NCBI GenBank assembly: GCA_963838035.1
Contig: CAWIPM010000004.1
Location: 62,001 to 126,000, forward strand
Reading direction: 5' to 3'
Length of the DNA: 64,000 nt
Source: CAVVNN01 sp963838035
GTDB taxonomy: Bacteria > Actinomycetota > Thermoleophilia > Solirubrobacterales > 70-9
Positions 36,742-45,581 of this stretch are shown here, in pieces (position 1 is the stretch's first letter; every line of letters starts with the position of its first letter). A program made the translations under genes and the position numbers. The notes under the pieces were generated by a model that saw nothing but the letters and a program-made list of their open reading frames with translations, did no database searches and was not told the DNA's origin.

Positions 36742-37178
36742 TCTCGATGCCGAAAGTCCTGCGGAACCCGCGACGCGATGCGGCGGCAGCTCCAAAGGGC
36801 GCTCAGGCGGCGCCATCGGCGTCCCCGACCTCGCCCAGCCCGGCACTCGGCGAGGATCTGCTCGTCGACCTCCAGCGCCGCCGCGACCAGTTGATTGCGA
36901 AGGTTGCCGAGCTGCAGTGGGATCTCGGGGGGCTCGTCTATGAGATGGCGATCCGCAACCGGATTCAGGTCGAGGTCCTGGTCAAACGTGCGGTCGTCCT
37001 ACAGGACGCCGACGCCGAGTTGAGCGAGGTCGAACGCATCGTGCGGATGGAGGAGACCGGGACGGCCGGCTCCTGCGCGCGATGCGGCGCTCCGCACAGC
37101 AGCGGCGCGACCTACTGCTGGCAGTGCGGGCAGCCGCTGCTCGAGCAGGTCTCCAGCGACGCGATCCTGCGTCGCTGA
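36738..37178 (+). CDS. Coiled-coil protein with C-terminal zinc ribbon
   Basis: A 146-residue soluble protein. A disordered N-terminus leads into a long helix (about 40-105, LLVDLQRRRDQLIAKVAELQ) and a C-terminal zinc ribbon with Cys113, Cys116, Cys127 and Cys130 (CARCGAPHSSGATYCWQCG). It is translationally coupled to the preceding zinc-ribbon membrane protein by a 4-base overlap. Much longer in-frame reading to the left is antisense to other genes. Function unknown. Confidence 0.75.
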   Translation: MISMPKVLRNPRRDAAAAPKGAQAAPSASPTSPSPALGEDLLVDLQRRRDQLIAKVAELQWDLGGLVYEMAIRNRIQVEVLVKRAVVLQDADAELSEVERIVRMEETGTAGSCARCGAPHSSGATYCWQCGQPLLEQVSSDAILRR

Positions 37179-37197
37179 GGCGGAACCCCGCGGAATC

Positions 37198-38082
37198 TCA
37201 GCCGAAGCGCCCGCTGACGTAATCACGCGTGCGCGGGTCCGCCGGGTTGGTGAACATCGTCGCGGTGTCGGTGAACTCGACCAGCGTCCCCGATGGCTCG
37301 CCGCTGCTCGAGTCGAGGCTGAAGAACGCCGTCTGGTCGGCGACGCGGCCCGCCTGCTGCATGTTGTGGGTGACGATGACGATCGTGAAACGGCCTTTGA
37401 GGCTGTGCATCAGCTCCTCGATCGACGCCGTCGCGATCGGGTCGAGCGCCGAGGCCGGCTCGTCGAGGAGCAGGACGTCGGGCTCGATCGCGATCGCGCG
37501 GGCGATGCAGAGGCGCTGCTGCTGCCCACCGGAGAGGCCGAGGGCGCTGTCGCGGAGTCGGTCCTTGACCTCGTCCCAGAGCGCCGCGCCGCGCAGAGCC
37601 TGCTCGACCCGCTCGTCGAGGCCGTGCTTCATCCCCAGGTTGCGCGGTGCCCAGGCGACGTTGTCGTAGATCGACTTCGGGAACGGGTTCGGTTTCTGGA
37701 AGACCATCCCGATGCGCCGCCGCACCTCGACCTGGTCGACGTTGGCCGCATACATGTCGTGCCCGTGGTAGAGGATCCTTCCCTCGATCCTGAAGCTCGA
37801 CACCGAGTCGTTCATCCGGTTGAGGCTGCGCAGGAAGGTCGTCTTGCCACACCCCGAGGGCCCGATCAGCGCGGTGATCCGGCTGCGCGGGATGCGCATC
37901 GAGACGCCGGCGAGGGCTCGTTTCCTGCCGTAGTAGACGGACACGTCGAGAGCCTCGAAGACCGCTTCGATGCCGGACTCCCGGGTGACCGCGCCGTTGG
38001 ATCCGGCGGTGGCCGGTAGCGGTCCACCCTGGATCCGGATCCGGGCCGGCGCTGCGCGCCCTCCCTCGTCGACGCCCCTCAC
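37198..38082 (-). CDS. pstB: Phosphate ABC transporter ATP-binding protein PstB
   Basis: A 294-residue ATPase. Walker A GPSGCGKTTFLRSLNRMND, signature LSGGQQQRLCIARAIAI, Walker B VLLLDEPASALDP and the PstB-typical VTHNMQQAGRVADQTAFFSL. An N-terminal extension of about 40 residues is unusual and could be trimmed to a later start. It overlaps pstA by 4 bases. Confidence 0.97.
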   Translation of the reverse strand: MRGVDEGGRAAPARIRIQGGPLPATAGSNGAVTRESGIEAVFEALDVSVYYGRKRALAGVSMRIPRSRITALIGPSGCGKTTFLRSLNRMNDSVSSFRIEGRILYHGHDMYAANVDQVEVRRRIGMVFQKPNPFPKSIYDNVAWAPRNLGMKHGLDERVEQALRGAALWDEVKDRLRDSALGLSGGQQQRLCIARAIAIEPDVLLLDEPASALDPIATASIEELMHSLKGRFTIVIVTHNMQQAGRVADQTAFFSLDSSSGEPSGTLVEFTDTATMFTNPADPRTRDYVSGRFG

Positions 38083-38957
38083 GAGGCCATCTTCCTCTTG
38101 CTGCGCGCCAGCAGAGCCCTGGCACCGAGACTCGCAAAGAGGATGAAGGAGATGAGAATCAGGGACAAACCCCAGGCTTCGGCGAAGCCTGACGGATTCG
38201 CTTCTTCGGACAGCGTGTAGATCCTGACCGGGACGTTCGGCAGAGCTTCAAAGGGATTCAGGGAGTAGCGACCGGGGTCGAACACGGAAGTGGCAAAGAT
38301 GAGCGGCGCGGTCTCGCCGGCGGCGCGGGCGACGGATAGCACGGTCGAGGTGAGGATCCCCCCGAGCGCGCTGGGAACGACGATCCCGAGCACCGCCCGC
38401 CATCGACTCACCCCCAGCGCGTCGGCCGCTTCGCGCAGGTTGTCAGGGACGAGCAGCAGCACCTCCTGACTGCCGCGCGCGATCAGCGGCACCTCGATGA
38501 TCGCCAGCGCCACCGAGGCCGCAATTCCCGACTGCTGGTGGTGGTTGACGAGCAGTCCGAAGATGAAGAGCCCGATGATGATCGAGGGCAGGCCATTCAT
38601 CAGGTCCAGCGTCATCCGGATCAGGTTCGCCACCCGATTGCCGGCGAACTCGGTCAGGAAGAGGGCGATCAGAACCCCGATCGGCATCGCGATCGCGGTT
38701 GCGATGCCGACGATGATGCCGGTGCCGACGAGCTCGGGCCCGATCCCGGCCGGCGCCCCCTTGATCAGGAAGTCGAGGTTGAGGGCGCTCGCCCCGCGCG
38801 CAACCACCGTGTAGACGACGATCACCAACACCGCGACGGCGAGCACCGCCGCTGCGGTTGCGCCGTAGATGGCGAGGCGGCTGAAGACACGCCGGCGACG
38901 CAGGTTGCCGGTCGGGGTCAGCGGATCCGCCGGGTCGAAGACCGTGTCGTCGCTCAC
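38079..38957 (-). CDS. pstA: Phosphate ABC transporter permease PstA
   Basis: A 292-residue permease with six membrane segments and the EAA-type loop EAADALGVSRWRAVLGIVVP. DLMNGLPSIIIGLFIFGLLV and ETAPLIFATS are typical of PstA. It overlaps both pstC and pstB by 4 bases, giving the order pstC-pstA-pstB. Confidence 0.97.
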   Translation of the reverse strand: MSDDTVFDPADPLTPTGNLRRRRVFSRLAIYGATAAAVLAVAVLVIVVYTVVARGASALNLDFLIKGAPAGIGPELVGTGIIVGIATAIAMPIGVLIALFLTEFAGNRVANLIRMTLDLMNGLPSIIIGLFIFGLLVNHHQQSGIAASVALAIIEVPLIARGSQEVLLLVPDNLREAADALGVSRWRAVLGIVVPSALGGILTSTVLSVARAAGETAPLIFATSVFDPGRYSLNPFEALPNVPVRIYTLSEEANPSGFAEAWGLSLILISFILFASLGARALLARSKRKMAS

Positions 38958-39958
38958 CGCAGCGTCCCCCCCTCGAAGCTGAACCGCCTGCCGATCCAGT
39001 GAGCGACGAGGTTCGAGATCAGGCCGATCACGAGCAGGATGACCCCGAGGTAGAAGAGCGAGGCTTTGTGCAGTTCGGTCAGCGCGCCCGGGAACTGGTT
39101 CGCGATCCGGGCTGCCATCGTGTCCCCGGTCTTGAAGAGCGACGCCTGGATTTCCGAGCCGGCGCCGATCACCTGCGCCACCGCGATCGCCTCGCCCAGG
39201 GCCCGCCCCAATCCCAGCAGAGACGCCGCGACCACTCCCGAGGCGGTCGACGGCAGAACGACACCGCGCACGACCTCCCAGCGGGTGGCACCGAGCGCGC
39301 TGGCGCCATCCTGGACGTCGCGTGGCACGGCGAGGAAGAGGTCACGCGAGACCGAGGCGATGATCGGGATAACCATGATCGTCAGGATCAGGCTCGCCGT
39401 GAAGATGCTCGAGCCGGTCGTCTCAGGCGAGCCGAAGATCGGGAGAAAGCCCAGCGTGCGATGGAGAAACGGCTCGATGTGTTCATGCAGGAAGGGCGCC
39501 AGGACGAGGATGCCCCAGAAGCCGAGGATGACGCTCGGGATCGCGGCCAGCATCTCGACCAGCGGCGAGATCACTCCCCGAACGCCCGCCGGCGCCAGCA
39601 GGCTGAGGAAGAGCCCGATCGCGATCGCGATCGGTGCACCCAGAGCGAGGGCGACGGCGGAGCTTACGGCGGTGCCGAAGATCAGCGAGCCGGCGCCGAA
39701 TTCATCGAAATTCGGCTGCCAGGTCGTGTGGACGAGGAACCCCAGCCCGAACTTGGATATGGCCGGGCCGGCGCCGTGCACCACCTGGTATCCGATCAGG
39801 ATCAGCACCACCGCTGCCAGCGCCGCGGCGAGAGCGCAAGCGCCGTAGAGGACGCCGTCGCCGATCCGGTCGACCCTGCGAAGCCTGCTCGCCGAACGAG
39901 CGCGCCGCGCCGCGCCGCTGCCCGTCACATAAGCCGGATCGACCGTGGTGCCACTCAT
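38954..39958 (-). CDS. pstC: Phosphate ABC transporter permease PstC
   Basis: About 334 residues starting MSGTTVDPAYVTGSG at 39958; a longer frame begins at 40015 but enters the AT-rich control region. Six membrane segments, with EMLAAIPSVILGFWGILVLA and the EAA loop GASALGATRWEVVRGVVLPS. It faces pstS divergently across about 260 bases. Confidence 0.95.
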   Translation of the reverse strand: MSGTTVDPAYVTGSGAARRARSASRLRRVDRIGDGVLYGACALAAALAAVVLILIGYQVVHGAGPAISKFGLGFLVHTTWQPNFDEFGAGSLIFGTAVSSAVALALGAPIAIAIGLFLSLLAPAGVRGVISPLVEMLAAIPSVILGFWGILVLAPFLHEHIEPFLHRTLGFLPIFGSPETTGSSIFTASLILTIMVIPIIASVSRDLFLAVPRDVQDGASALGATRWEVVRGVVLPSTASGVVAASLLGLGRALGEAIAVAQVIGAGSEIQASLFKTGDTMAARIANQFPGALTELHKASLFYLGVILLVIGLISNLVAHWIGRRFSFEGGTLR

Positions 39959-40217
39959 CGGCACGCAGGGTAGAGGAGTTTGGGGTCCCGTTTGGTGACC
40001 TTTTCCAATCTTCACAACATTGACACAAGTGCGTTAACAACTGAGAAACAACACCCTTCGCACAGCCCGTCGAACTGCCCTTTGCACTGTTACATATTTG
40101 TAACCACATCTTTCACGGGATTGAAACATGTGTGAGATACCGGCCCCCGATGCTATGGCCCGCCCGGGTCGCACCCTGCACCCGCCAGTGATACCGAACG
40201 AGCTGAAAGGAATTCTC
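39959..40217. promoter_or_regulatory. Divergent control region pstC/pstS
   Basis: This 259-base gap is much AT-richer than the rest of the window between about 39990 and 40140, as expected for a strong regulated promoter region. It contains a perfect inverted repeat GTTACA-TATT-TGTAAC at 40089-40104 and a TTGACA at 40019-40024. I could not identify a convincing tandem PHO box, though repeats of TTCACA/TTGACAC type near 40010-40025 may be relics of one. Confidence 0.55.
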
Positions 40218-41228
40218 TTGAATCGCAATAGGTTGCTTGGGGTCGCCATCGCGGCTGTCTTGGTTCTTGCGGCGCCTGTCGCCAACGCATCGGCAGGCCT
40301 CACCGGAGCCGGCTCCACGCTGGTCGCTCCCCTGATGGCCAACTGGATCAACGGCTTCGAAATCAGGGAAGGCATCCCGGTCAAATACGGGTCGGTCGGC
40401 TCCGGGGCCGGGATCGCTCAGATCACCGCTCGGACCGTCGACTTCGGCGCCTCCGACGCTCCGCTCACCCCCTCGCAGGCCGCGGCCTGCAACGGCTGTG
40501 TGCAGATCCCGTGGGGGCTGACCGGAGTGGCAATCGGGTTCCACATTCCGGGGGTCAAGAAACTGAATCTGTCCGGCTCGATTCTCGCCAGCATCTATTT
40601 CGGCAAGATCACGAAGTGGAACGACCCGAAGATCAAGAAGCTCAACCCGAAGACCCACCTGCCAGGGCTGGCGATCACCCCGGTCTTCCGCAGCGACGGC
40701 TCCGGTGACACCTACGCCTTCACCAACTACCTCTCCAAGGTGAGCAAGGCGTGGAAGGCCAGCGTCGGCTACGCGACCTCGGTCGGGTTCCCGGAAGGCG
40801 TCGGCGTCGGCGGCAAAGGCAACTCGGGTGTGACCGCGAACGTCACCTCGACCAACGGGGCGATCGGCTACATCTCGGCCTCATACCTGATTGCGGCCGG
40901 CCTGCATGCTGCCAAGATCCAGAACAAAGCCGGGAACTTCGAGTTCCCCAACCTCAACAACATCGAGGAAGCCGCGGCGGCGGTGAAGAAGGTGCCGCCG
41001 AGCAACGAACTCAACATCAGCAACCCCCCGAAGAGCGCGAAGAAGGCCTACCCGATATCGACGTTCACCTACGGGATCATTCCGCACGACGCCCCGCAGA
41101 AGGGCTTCCTGCAGCAGTTCGTCAACTACGTGATCACGAAGGGACAGAAATACGGCGCGGCGCTGGACTTCGCACCGCTGCCGAGGGTCGTCCTCGCCGC
41201 CGCAAAAAGGGCGGCTGCTTCTCTGTAG
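40218..41228 (+). CDS. pstS: Phosphate-binding protein PstS
   Basis: About 336 residues from a TTG at 40218, chosen because GAAAGGAA lies just upstream and it gives a clean signal peptide (NRNRLLGVAIAAVLVLAAPV, cleavage near ANA/SA). The mature protein starts GLTGAGSTLVAPLMANWI and contains phosphate-loop motifs GSVGSGAGIAQI, DFGASDAPL and FRSDGSGDTYAFTNYL. No lipobox Cys is obvious, so it may be free or otherwise anchored. It delivers phosphate to PstCA. It is followed by a very strong terminator. Confidence 0.96.
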   Translation: MNRNRLLGVAIAAVLVLAAPVANASAGLTGAGSTLVAPLMANWINGFEIREGIPVKYGSVGSGAGIAQITARTVDFGASDAPLTPSQAAACNGCVQIPWGLTGVAIGFHIPGVKKLNLSGSILASIYFGKITKWNDPKIKKLNPKTHLPGLAITPVFRSDGSGDTYAFTNYLSKVSKAWKASVGYATSVGFPEGVGVGGKGNSGVTANVTSTNGAIGYISASYLIAAGLHAAKIQNKAGNFEFPNLNNIEEAAAAVKKVPPSNELNISNPPKSAKKAYPISTFTYGIIPHDAPQKGFLQQFVNYVITKGQKYGAALDFAPLPRVVLAAAKRAAASL

Positions 41229-41264
41229 CAACTGGCCAAGCGGCGGGAGGCGCCGCGGCCAACT

Positions 41265-41307
41265 GGCCGGCACAGGGCTGAGAGGCCCTGTGCCGGCCTT
41301 TTTTATT
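41265..41307 (+). terminator. Strong rho-independent terminator of pstS
   Basis: A perfect 14-base GC-rich stem (41265-41278 with 41285-41298), a 6-base loop and a TTTTTTATT tail, the most canonical terminator in the window. Confidence 0.95.
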
Positions 41308-41330
41308 GGCCAGCGACGGGCGGGGAGGTT

Positions 41331-42173
41331 CTAGGCGAAGGCCTGGGCGGCGCGGCGGCGGAGGTCTGCGTTGAGCAGGCCCGTCACCTCGCTGGGGCGC
41401 TCACCTGCGGTGGGGACGGCGTCGCCGACGAGGCCGGTGGCGCGGAAGCCGAAGAGGGGAGCGACGAAGCCGAGCTCGCGCACCTTGCGCACCAGCTGGA
41501 CCGCGTCGGGGGTGTCGGCGCCGGGGCCGCAGAGGACGATCGCGGTCGGCTCCAGGGCGCGCAGGGCGCGCTCGAGGCGCCCGTCGCCAAGCTCGCTGGA
41601 GAGCATCAGGACACGGAACCCGGCGCGGCGCAGGGCGAGGTCGAGCGCCTGTGCGTGGACCGCCTCGGCGTCGGATCCGCGGCTGGAGTCGAGCAGCAAC
41701 ACCCCGGCCGGACGTGAGGCCGACGAGGCTAGGCGGCGGGCGCCGTGCAGCCATCCCATCGCCCAGCGGGAGGCGAACTCCAGCTCGGGCTCTCTGTCGA
41801 GGTCGGCGGAAAGCTCGTCGATCGCCGGCAGAAGCAACTCCTCGACGGTGCGCTCCAGCGGCCGCAGCGCCAGGCTCTCCTCCATCGCGCGGTCGGCGGC
41901 GTCCTCGTCGAAGGCCTCAAGCGCGGCCAGCAGGGAATCGCCGCTGGCCGGCGCCGCCTGGCGCTGGCGCGCCAGCTCGATCGCCGAGGAGATGTTGCCG
42001 GTCTGCCCGAGCGCGTCGCGCAGCGTCTGCAGCTCGACCAGCTCGTAGTTGCGATGATTGCCGACCGTGCGCTTCGGCCTCGGGTAGCCGTAGCGGCGCT
42101 CCCAGCTGCGAAGCGTGTTGGGGCTGACGCCGAGGACTTCAGCCGCCGCGTTCGTTCGGATCCCGGAGGACAT
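41331..42173 (-). CDS. MerR-type regulator with a B12-binding-like C-terminal domain
   Basis: A 280-residue protein. A MerR winged helix (TNAAAEVLGVSPNTLRSWER, RYGYPRPKR, residues about 7-37) is followed by a helical region and a Rossmann-like domain laid out as in CarH/LitR photoreceptors. The usual E/D-x-H-x-x-G cobalamin motif is only partly present (EAVHAQALDLALRRAGFRVL), so B12 binding is uncertain. It lies 64 bases downstream of the degenerate GGDEF gene on the same strand. Confidence 0.8.
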   Translation of the reverse strand: MSSGIRTNAAAEVLGVSPNTLRSWERRYGYPRPKRTVGNHRNYELVELQTLRDALGQTGNISSAIELARQRQAAPASGDSLLAALEAFDEDAADRAMEESLALRPLERTVEELLLPAIDELSADLDREPELEFASRWAMGWLHGARRLASSASRPAGVLLLDSSRGSDAEAVHAQALDLALRRAGFRVLMLSSELGDGRLERALRALEPTAIVLCGPGADTPDAVQLVRKVRELGFVAPLFGFRATGLVGDAVPTAGERPSEVTGLLNADLRRRAAQAFA

Positions 42174-42237
42174 GCACGGGATTCTTCCACCCCGAATGCG
42201 GGTTTACCTGGGTTATGGACAGATTTCGCCGAATCTG

Positions 42238-42957
42238 TCAGCGATCTTGCACGGCGCCAAGGGCGCCCACGCCCACCGGCTGGCCCACCGCCCGGGCCCG
42301 CCACATCGCCGCGTCGGCCTTGCCCAGCAGCTCGTCGGCGTCGGCGCCGTGCTCGGGGCAGGAGACGACGCCGGCCGAGACCGTGATGCTCATCCCCCCC
42401 GCCCCCTCCAGCTCGTCGAGCAGGCGCAGCAGCCGCTCGGCCATCTGCACTCCCTCGACCGTCGTCAGGCTCGGCGCCAGCACGCAGAGCGCGTCCTCCT
42501 CGAGGCGGAAGGACTCGTCGACCAGCCGGATGCTGTCGCGCAGCCCAGCGCCAACCACGGCGAGGACCGTCTCCTGGCCGCCCGCCGCCGAGCCGCCCCG
42601 CGTCCCCGGCCCCTCGACCGCGAAGACCACCAACCCGAACGGATGCCCGTAGCGCTTGTTCATCTCGATCAGCTGGTCGAGGCGGCGGCGCATCTGGCCG
42701 GGCCGGAAGAGGCTGCTCAACGGATCGTGCTCCTGCGCGGCATGGGCGCGATCGCAGACGGCGCCGACCGCCGTTGCCGTTACCGATCCGAACTCCTCGG
42801 CCAGCTGGCGCGCCGCGATGGCGAACTGCTCCGCGTCACCGCCGCTCATCTGCTCCTGCAGCTTCACCAGCAGCGAGGCCTGCAGCGAGGAGACCTCGAG
42901 GGCGAGGCGACCCGCGGGGGAATCGGAGCCCGGGTCGGTGCGAAGTCCACTTGCCAC
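42238..42957 (-). CDS. Degenerate GGDEF-domain protein
   Basis: About 239 residues from a GTG at 42957 (an ATG at 43041 is an alternative). The C-terminal half follows a diguanylate cyclase fold: HDPLSSLFRPGQMRRRLDQL, GHPFGLVVFAVEG, then MSITVSAGVVSCPEHGADAD and ADAAMWRARAVG. The catalytic GG(D/E)EF loop is replaced by RLEEDALCVLAP, so it is unlikely to make c-di-GMP and may instead bind nucleotide or partner protein. The N-terminal helical part has no recognisable sensor. Confidence 0.8.
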   Translation of the reverse strand: MASGLRTDPGSDSPAGRLALEVSSLQASLLVKLQEQMSGGDAEQFAIAARQLAEEFGSVTATAVGAVCDRAHAAQEHDPLSSLFRPGQMRRRLDQLIEMNKRYGHPFGLVVFAVEGPGTRGGSAAGGQETVLAVVGAGLRDSIRLVDESFRLEEDALCVLAPSLTTVEGVQMAERLLRLLDELEGAGGMSITVSAGVVSCPEHGADADELLGKADAAMWRARAVGQPVGVGALGAVQDR

Positions 42958-43067
42958 GCCGAGACCCTGTCGAACTCGCCGGACGACGACAAGGCGGGAA
43001 TTCGCTATTTGGGGCTGGATACTCGTCCAGCGAGGTTGCAAATCGAGGGCCCCGGCGGGAAACCCTC

Positions 43068-43670
43068 TCAGTCGAGGCTGCGGCGGCCGGCGAGCGCCTT
43101 GCCCAGCGTCACCTCATCGGCGTGCTCGAGGTCGGCTCCGACCGGCAGGCCGCTGGCGAGGCGGGTGACGGCGACGGTGCCGCGCAGCAGCTCGGCGATA
43201 TGCAGGGCGGTCGCCTCTCCGGTCGTGGTCGGGTTGGTCGCGAGGACGACCTCGCGCACCCCACCCGCCTCCACCCGGCGCAGCAGCTCGACGATCTTCA
43301 GGTCCTCGGCGTCAACGCCGTCGATTGGCGAGAGCGCGCCGCCGAGCACGTGGTAGAGGCCGCGGTACTCGTGGGTGCGCTCGATCGGGATCACGTCGGC
43401 GGGCTCCTCGACCACACAGACGATCGAGCGGTCGCGGCCGGTGTCGGCGCAGATGCGGCAGACCGGGCCCTCGGAGAGGTTGAAGCACTCCTCGCAGAGG
43501 CCGACCTTCTCCCTCACCTCGCGGATCGAATCGGCGAGCGCCGCCGCCTCCTCGTCGGGGGCGCGGAGGATGTGGAAGGCGAGCCGCTGCGCGGTGCGCC
43601 GCCCGATCCCCGGCAGCCGCGAGAGCTCGACGACGAGACGCGCCAGCGGCGCCGGCCCCTCGGAGCTCAC
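43068..43670 (-). CDS. recR: Recombination mediator RecR
   Basis: A 200-residue protein. N-terminal helix-hairpin-helix (LSRLPGIGRRTAQRLAFHIL), zinc finger CEECFNLSEGPVCRICAD, and a Toprim domain starting IVCVVEEPADVIPIERT. With RecO/RecF it loads RecA at gaps. Normally recR follows ybaB directly; here a GMC oxidoreductase gene separates them, with a 1-base gap to recR. Confidence 0.97.
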   Translation of the reverse strand: MSSEGPAPLARLVVELSRLPGIGRRTAQRLAFHILRAPDEEAAALADSIREVREKVGLCEECFNLSEGPVCRICADTGRDRSIVCVVEEPADVIPIERTHEYRGLYHVLGGALSPIDGVDAEDLKIVELLRRVEAGGVREVVLATNPTTTGEATALHIAELLRGTVAVTRLASGLPVGADLEHADEVTLGKALAGRRSLD

Positions 43671-43671
43671 C

Positions 43672-45249
43672 TCACAGCCTTGCCCGCTCCGCGCTCAGCG
43701 TCGCCTCACCGCTGCCGATCAGCTCGGCGCCGCGCTCGGCGATCGCGATCGTCGGGGCATTGGTGTTACCGCGCGGGACCGCCGGCATCACCGAGGCATC
43801 GACGACCCGGAGCCCGTCGAGCCCGAGGACGCGCAGGTCGCCGTCGACGACCGAGCCGATCGCACAGGTGCCGACCGGGTGATAGATCGGGAAGGTGGTC
43901 CGCGCCAGATGCGCGCGCAGCGCGTCGTCGGAGTCGCCATCGGGAACCGTGTAGGGCTCGGCGCAGTAGGGCCGAAACGCCGGCTGGGAGCAGATCTCCT
44001 GCATCAGCCGCAGAGCGTCGACCATCCGCGAGCGGTCCGCCTCGGCGCTGTAGAAGGCGTTGCGGACGACGGGCTTGGCGCTGGGGTCGTTGGAGGCGAG
44101 CCGGACGGAGCCGCGGCTCTCCGGGGTCAGCAGGCAGGGAGAGACCCAGACCCCGTGCCCCTCCGGATCGCCCATGCCCTCTTCGACGATGTGGATCGGG
44201 GCGACGTGGAACTGGACGTCGGGCGCATCGGCGCCGGCTCCGACCCGGGCGAAGCCGCCCGCCTCCGCGAGGTTGGAGGCGAACGGGCCGGTCTGCGACG
44301 CCGCGAACTCCTCCAGCGCCTCCGGCTCGAGCGCGAGCAGCAGGCTCTCGGGCTCGGGGGTGGTCCAGACGCCGTAGGAGGCGGCATGGTCGCTGAGGTT
44401 CTCGCCAACGGCGGGCAGGTCGAGCACGACCTCGACCTCGCGCATCATCAGGTGCTCGGCGGGGCCGACGCCGGAGAGCATCAGGAGCTGGGGGGAGTTG
44501 TAGGCGCCGCCGCAGAGGATCACCTCGCGCTCTGCGCGCAGCTCGCGCAGCTCACCGAGCTGAGACGCCTCGACCCCGACCGCGCGCGTGCCGTCGAACA
44601 GCACCCGGTTGACGTGCATGTGGGGCATCACGGTCAGGTTCGGCCGCTCCACCGCGGGGTGCAGGTAGGCAACGGCGGCGCTGGCGCGCATCCCGCCCCT
44701 CTGCGTCACCTGGTAGAGGCCGACCCCGTCCTGCTCGGCCCCGTTGAAGTCGTCGTTGCGCGCCAGGCCGGCTTCGACGCCCGCCTCGACGAAGGCCGGC
44801 GAGATCGCGTTGCCCGAGCGCTGGTCGGCGACCGGCAGCGGGCCGCCGAGAGCGTGCCACTCGGAGGCGCCCCGCTCGTTGTCCTCGGCCTTGAGGAAGT
44901 ATGGGAAGAGGTCGTCCCAGGTCCAACCCGGCACACCCCAGTCGTCATAGTCGCGGCGGTTGCCGCGGATATAGATCATCGCGTTGATCGAGGAGGAGCC
45001 GCCGAGCACCCTGCCGCGCGGCAGCGAGATGCGGCGGCCGTCGCAGTTGGGCTCCGGCGCGGACGCGTAGTCCCAGTCGACCGCGGTCCGGGCGAGCTTC
45101 AGATAGCCGAGCGGGACGTGGATGTTCTCGTTGACGTCGGGGGGCCCGGCCTCGAGCAGCAGGACGCTCAGATCGGGGTCTTCGGACAGCCTCGCGGCAA
45201 GGACGCACCCCGCCGAGCCGGCTCCGACGATCACGTAGTCGTACATCAC
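43672..45249 (-). CDS. GMC family oxidoreductase (choline dehydrogenase-like)
   Basis: A 525-residue FAD enzyme oxidising an alcohol. FAD motif YVIVGAGSAGCVLAARLSED, GMC signature 1 GRVLGGSSSINAMIYIRGNR, signature 2 GAYNSPQLLMLSGVGP, and the catalytic His-Asn pair in YHPVGTCAIG and NTNAPTIAIAERGAE. The start (GTG at 45249, or ATG at 45246) overlaps the ybaB stop, so it is translated from the replication/recombination operon. The substrate is unknown. Confidence 0.95.
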   Translation of the reverse strand: MMYDYVIVGAGSAGCVLAARLSEDPDLSVLLLEAGPPDVNENIHVPLGYLKLARTAVDWDYASAPEPNCDGRRISLPRGRVLGGSSSINAMIYIRGNRRDYDDWGVPGWTWDDLFPYFLKAEDNERGASEWHALGGPLPVADQRSGNAISPAFVEAGVEAGLARNDDFNGAEQDGVGLYQVTQRGGMRASAAVAYLHPAVERPNLTVMPHMHVNRVLFDGTRAVGVEASQLGELRELRAEREVILCGGAYNSPQLLMLSGVGPAEHLMMREVEVVLDLPAVGENLSDHAASYGVWTTPEPESLLLALEPEALEEFAASQTGPFASNLAEAGGFARVGAGADAPDVQFHVAPIHIVEEGMGDPEGHGVWVSPCLLTPESRGSVRLASNDPSAKPVVRNAFYSAEADRSRMVDALRLMQEICSQPAFRPYCAEPYTVPDGDSDDALRAHLARTTFPIYHPVGTCAIGSVVDGDLRVLGLDGLRVVDASVMPAVPRGNTNAPTIAIAERGAELIGSGEATLSAERARL

Positions 45250-45581
45250 ATCCCCGGCATGCCGCCGAGGCCTCCGGTGATCCCGCCCATCTTCGAGGAC
45301 GCCAGCTCCTGAGCCGCGCGCAGTCCCTCGTTGACCGCCGCCTGCACCATCTCGGCGAGCATCTCGGACTCCTCGGGGTCGATCGCCTCGGGGTCGATCG
45401 CGATCTCGCGCAGGGTCAGGTCGCCGCCCATCTTCACCTTGACCATGCCGCCGCCGGCGCTCGCCTCGACGACCTCGTCTTTGAGCGCCTCCTGCGCCGC
45501 CAGCATCTCGGTCTGCATCTGCTGCGCCTGCTTCATCAGGGCGTTCACGTCGAAGCCCCCGGGTGCTCCACCTCTTGCCAC
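45246..45581 (-). CDS. ybaB: YbaB/EbfC nucleoid-associated protein
   Basis: A 111-residue protein with the conserved core FDVNALMKQAQQMQTEMLAA and GGGMVKVKMGGDLTLREIAI. A dimeric DNA-binding protein, usually encoded between dnaX and recR. GTG start at 45581 overlapping the dnaX stop codon by one base. Confidence 0.95.
   Translation of the reverse strand: MARGGAPGGFDVNALMKQAQQMQTEMLAAQEALKDEVVEASAGGGMVKVKMGGDLTLREIAIDPEAIDPEESEMLAEMVQAAVNEGLRAAQELASSKMGGITGGLGGMPGM

Noticed and set aside
40005..40030. Possible PHO box direct repeats before pstS/pstC
   Set aside because: TTCACA and TTGACAC-like repeats do not keep a regular 11-base spacing or a recognised consensus.
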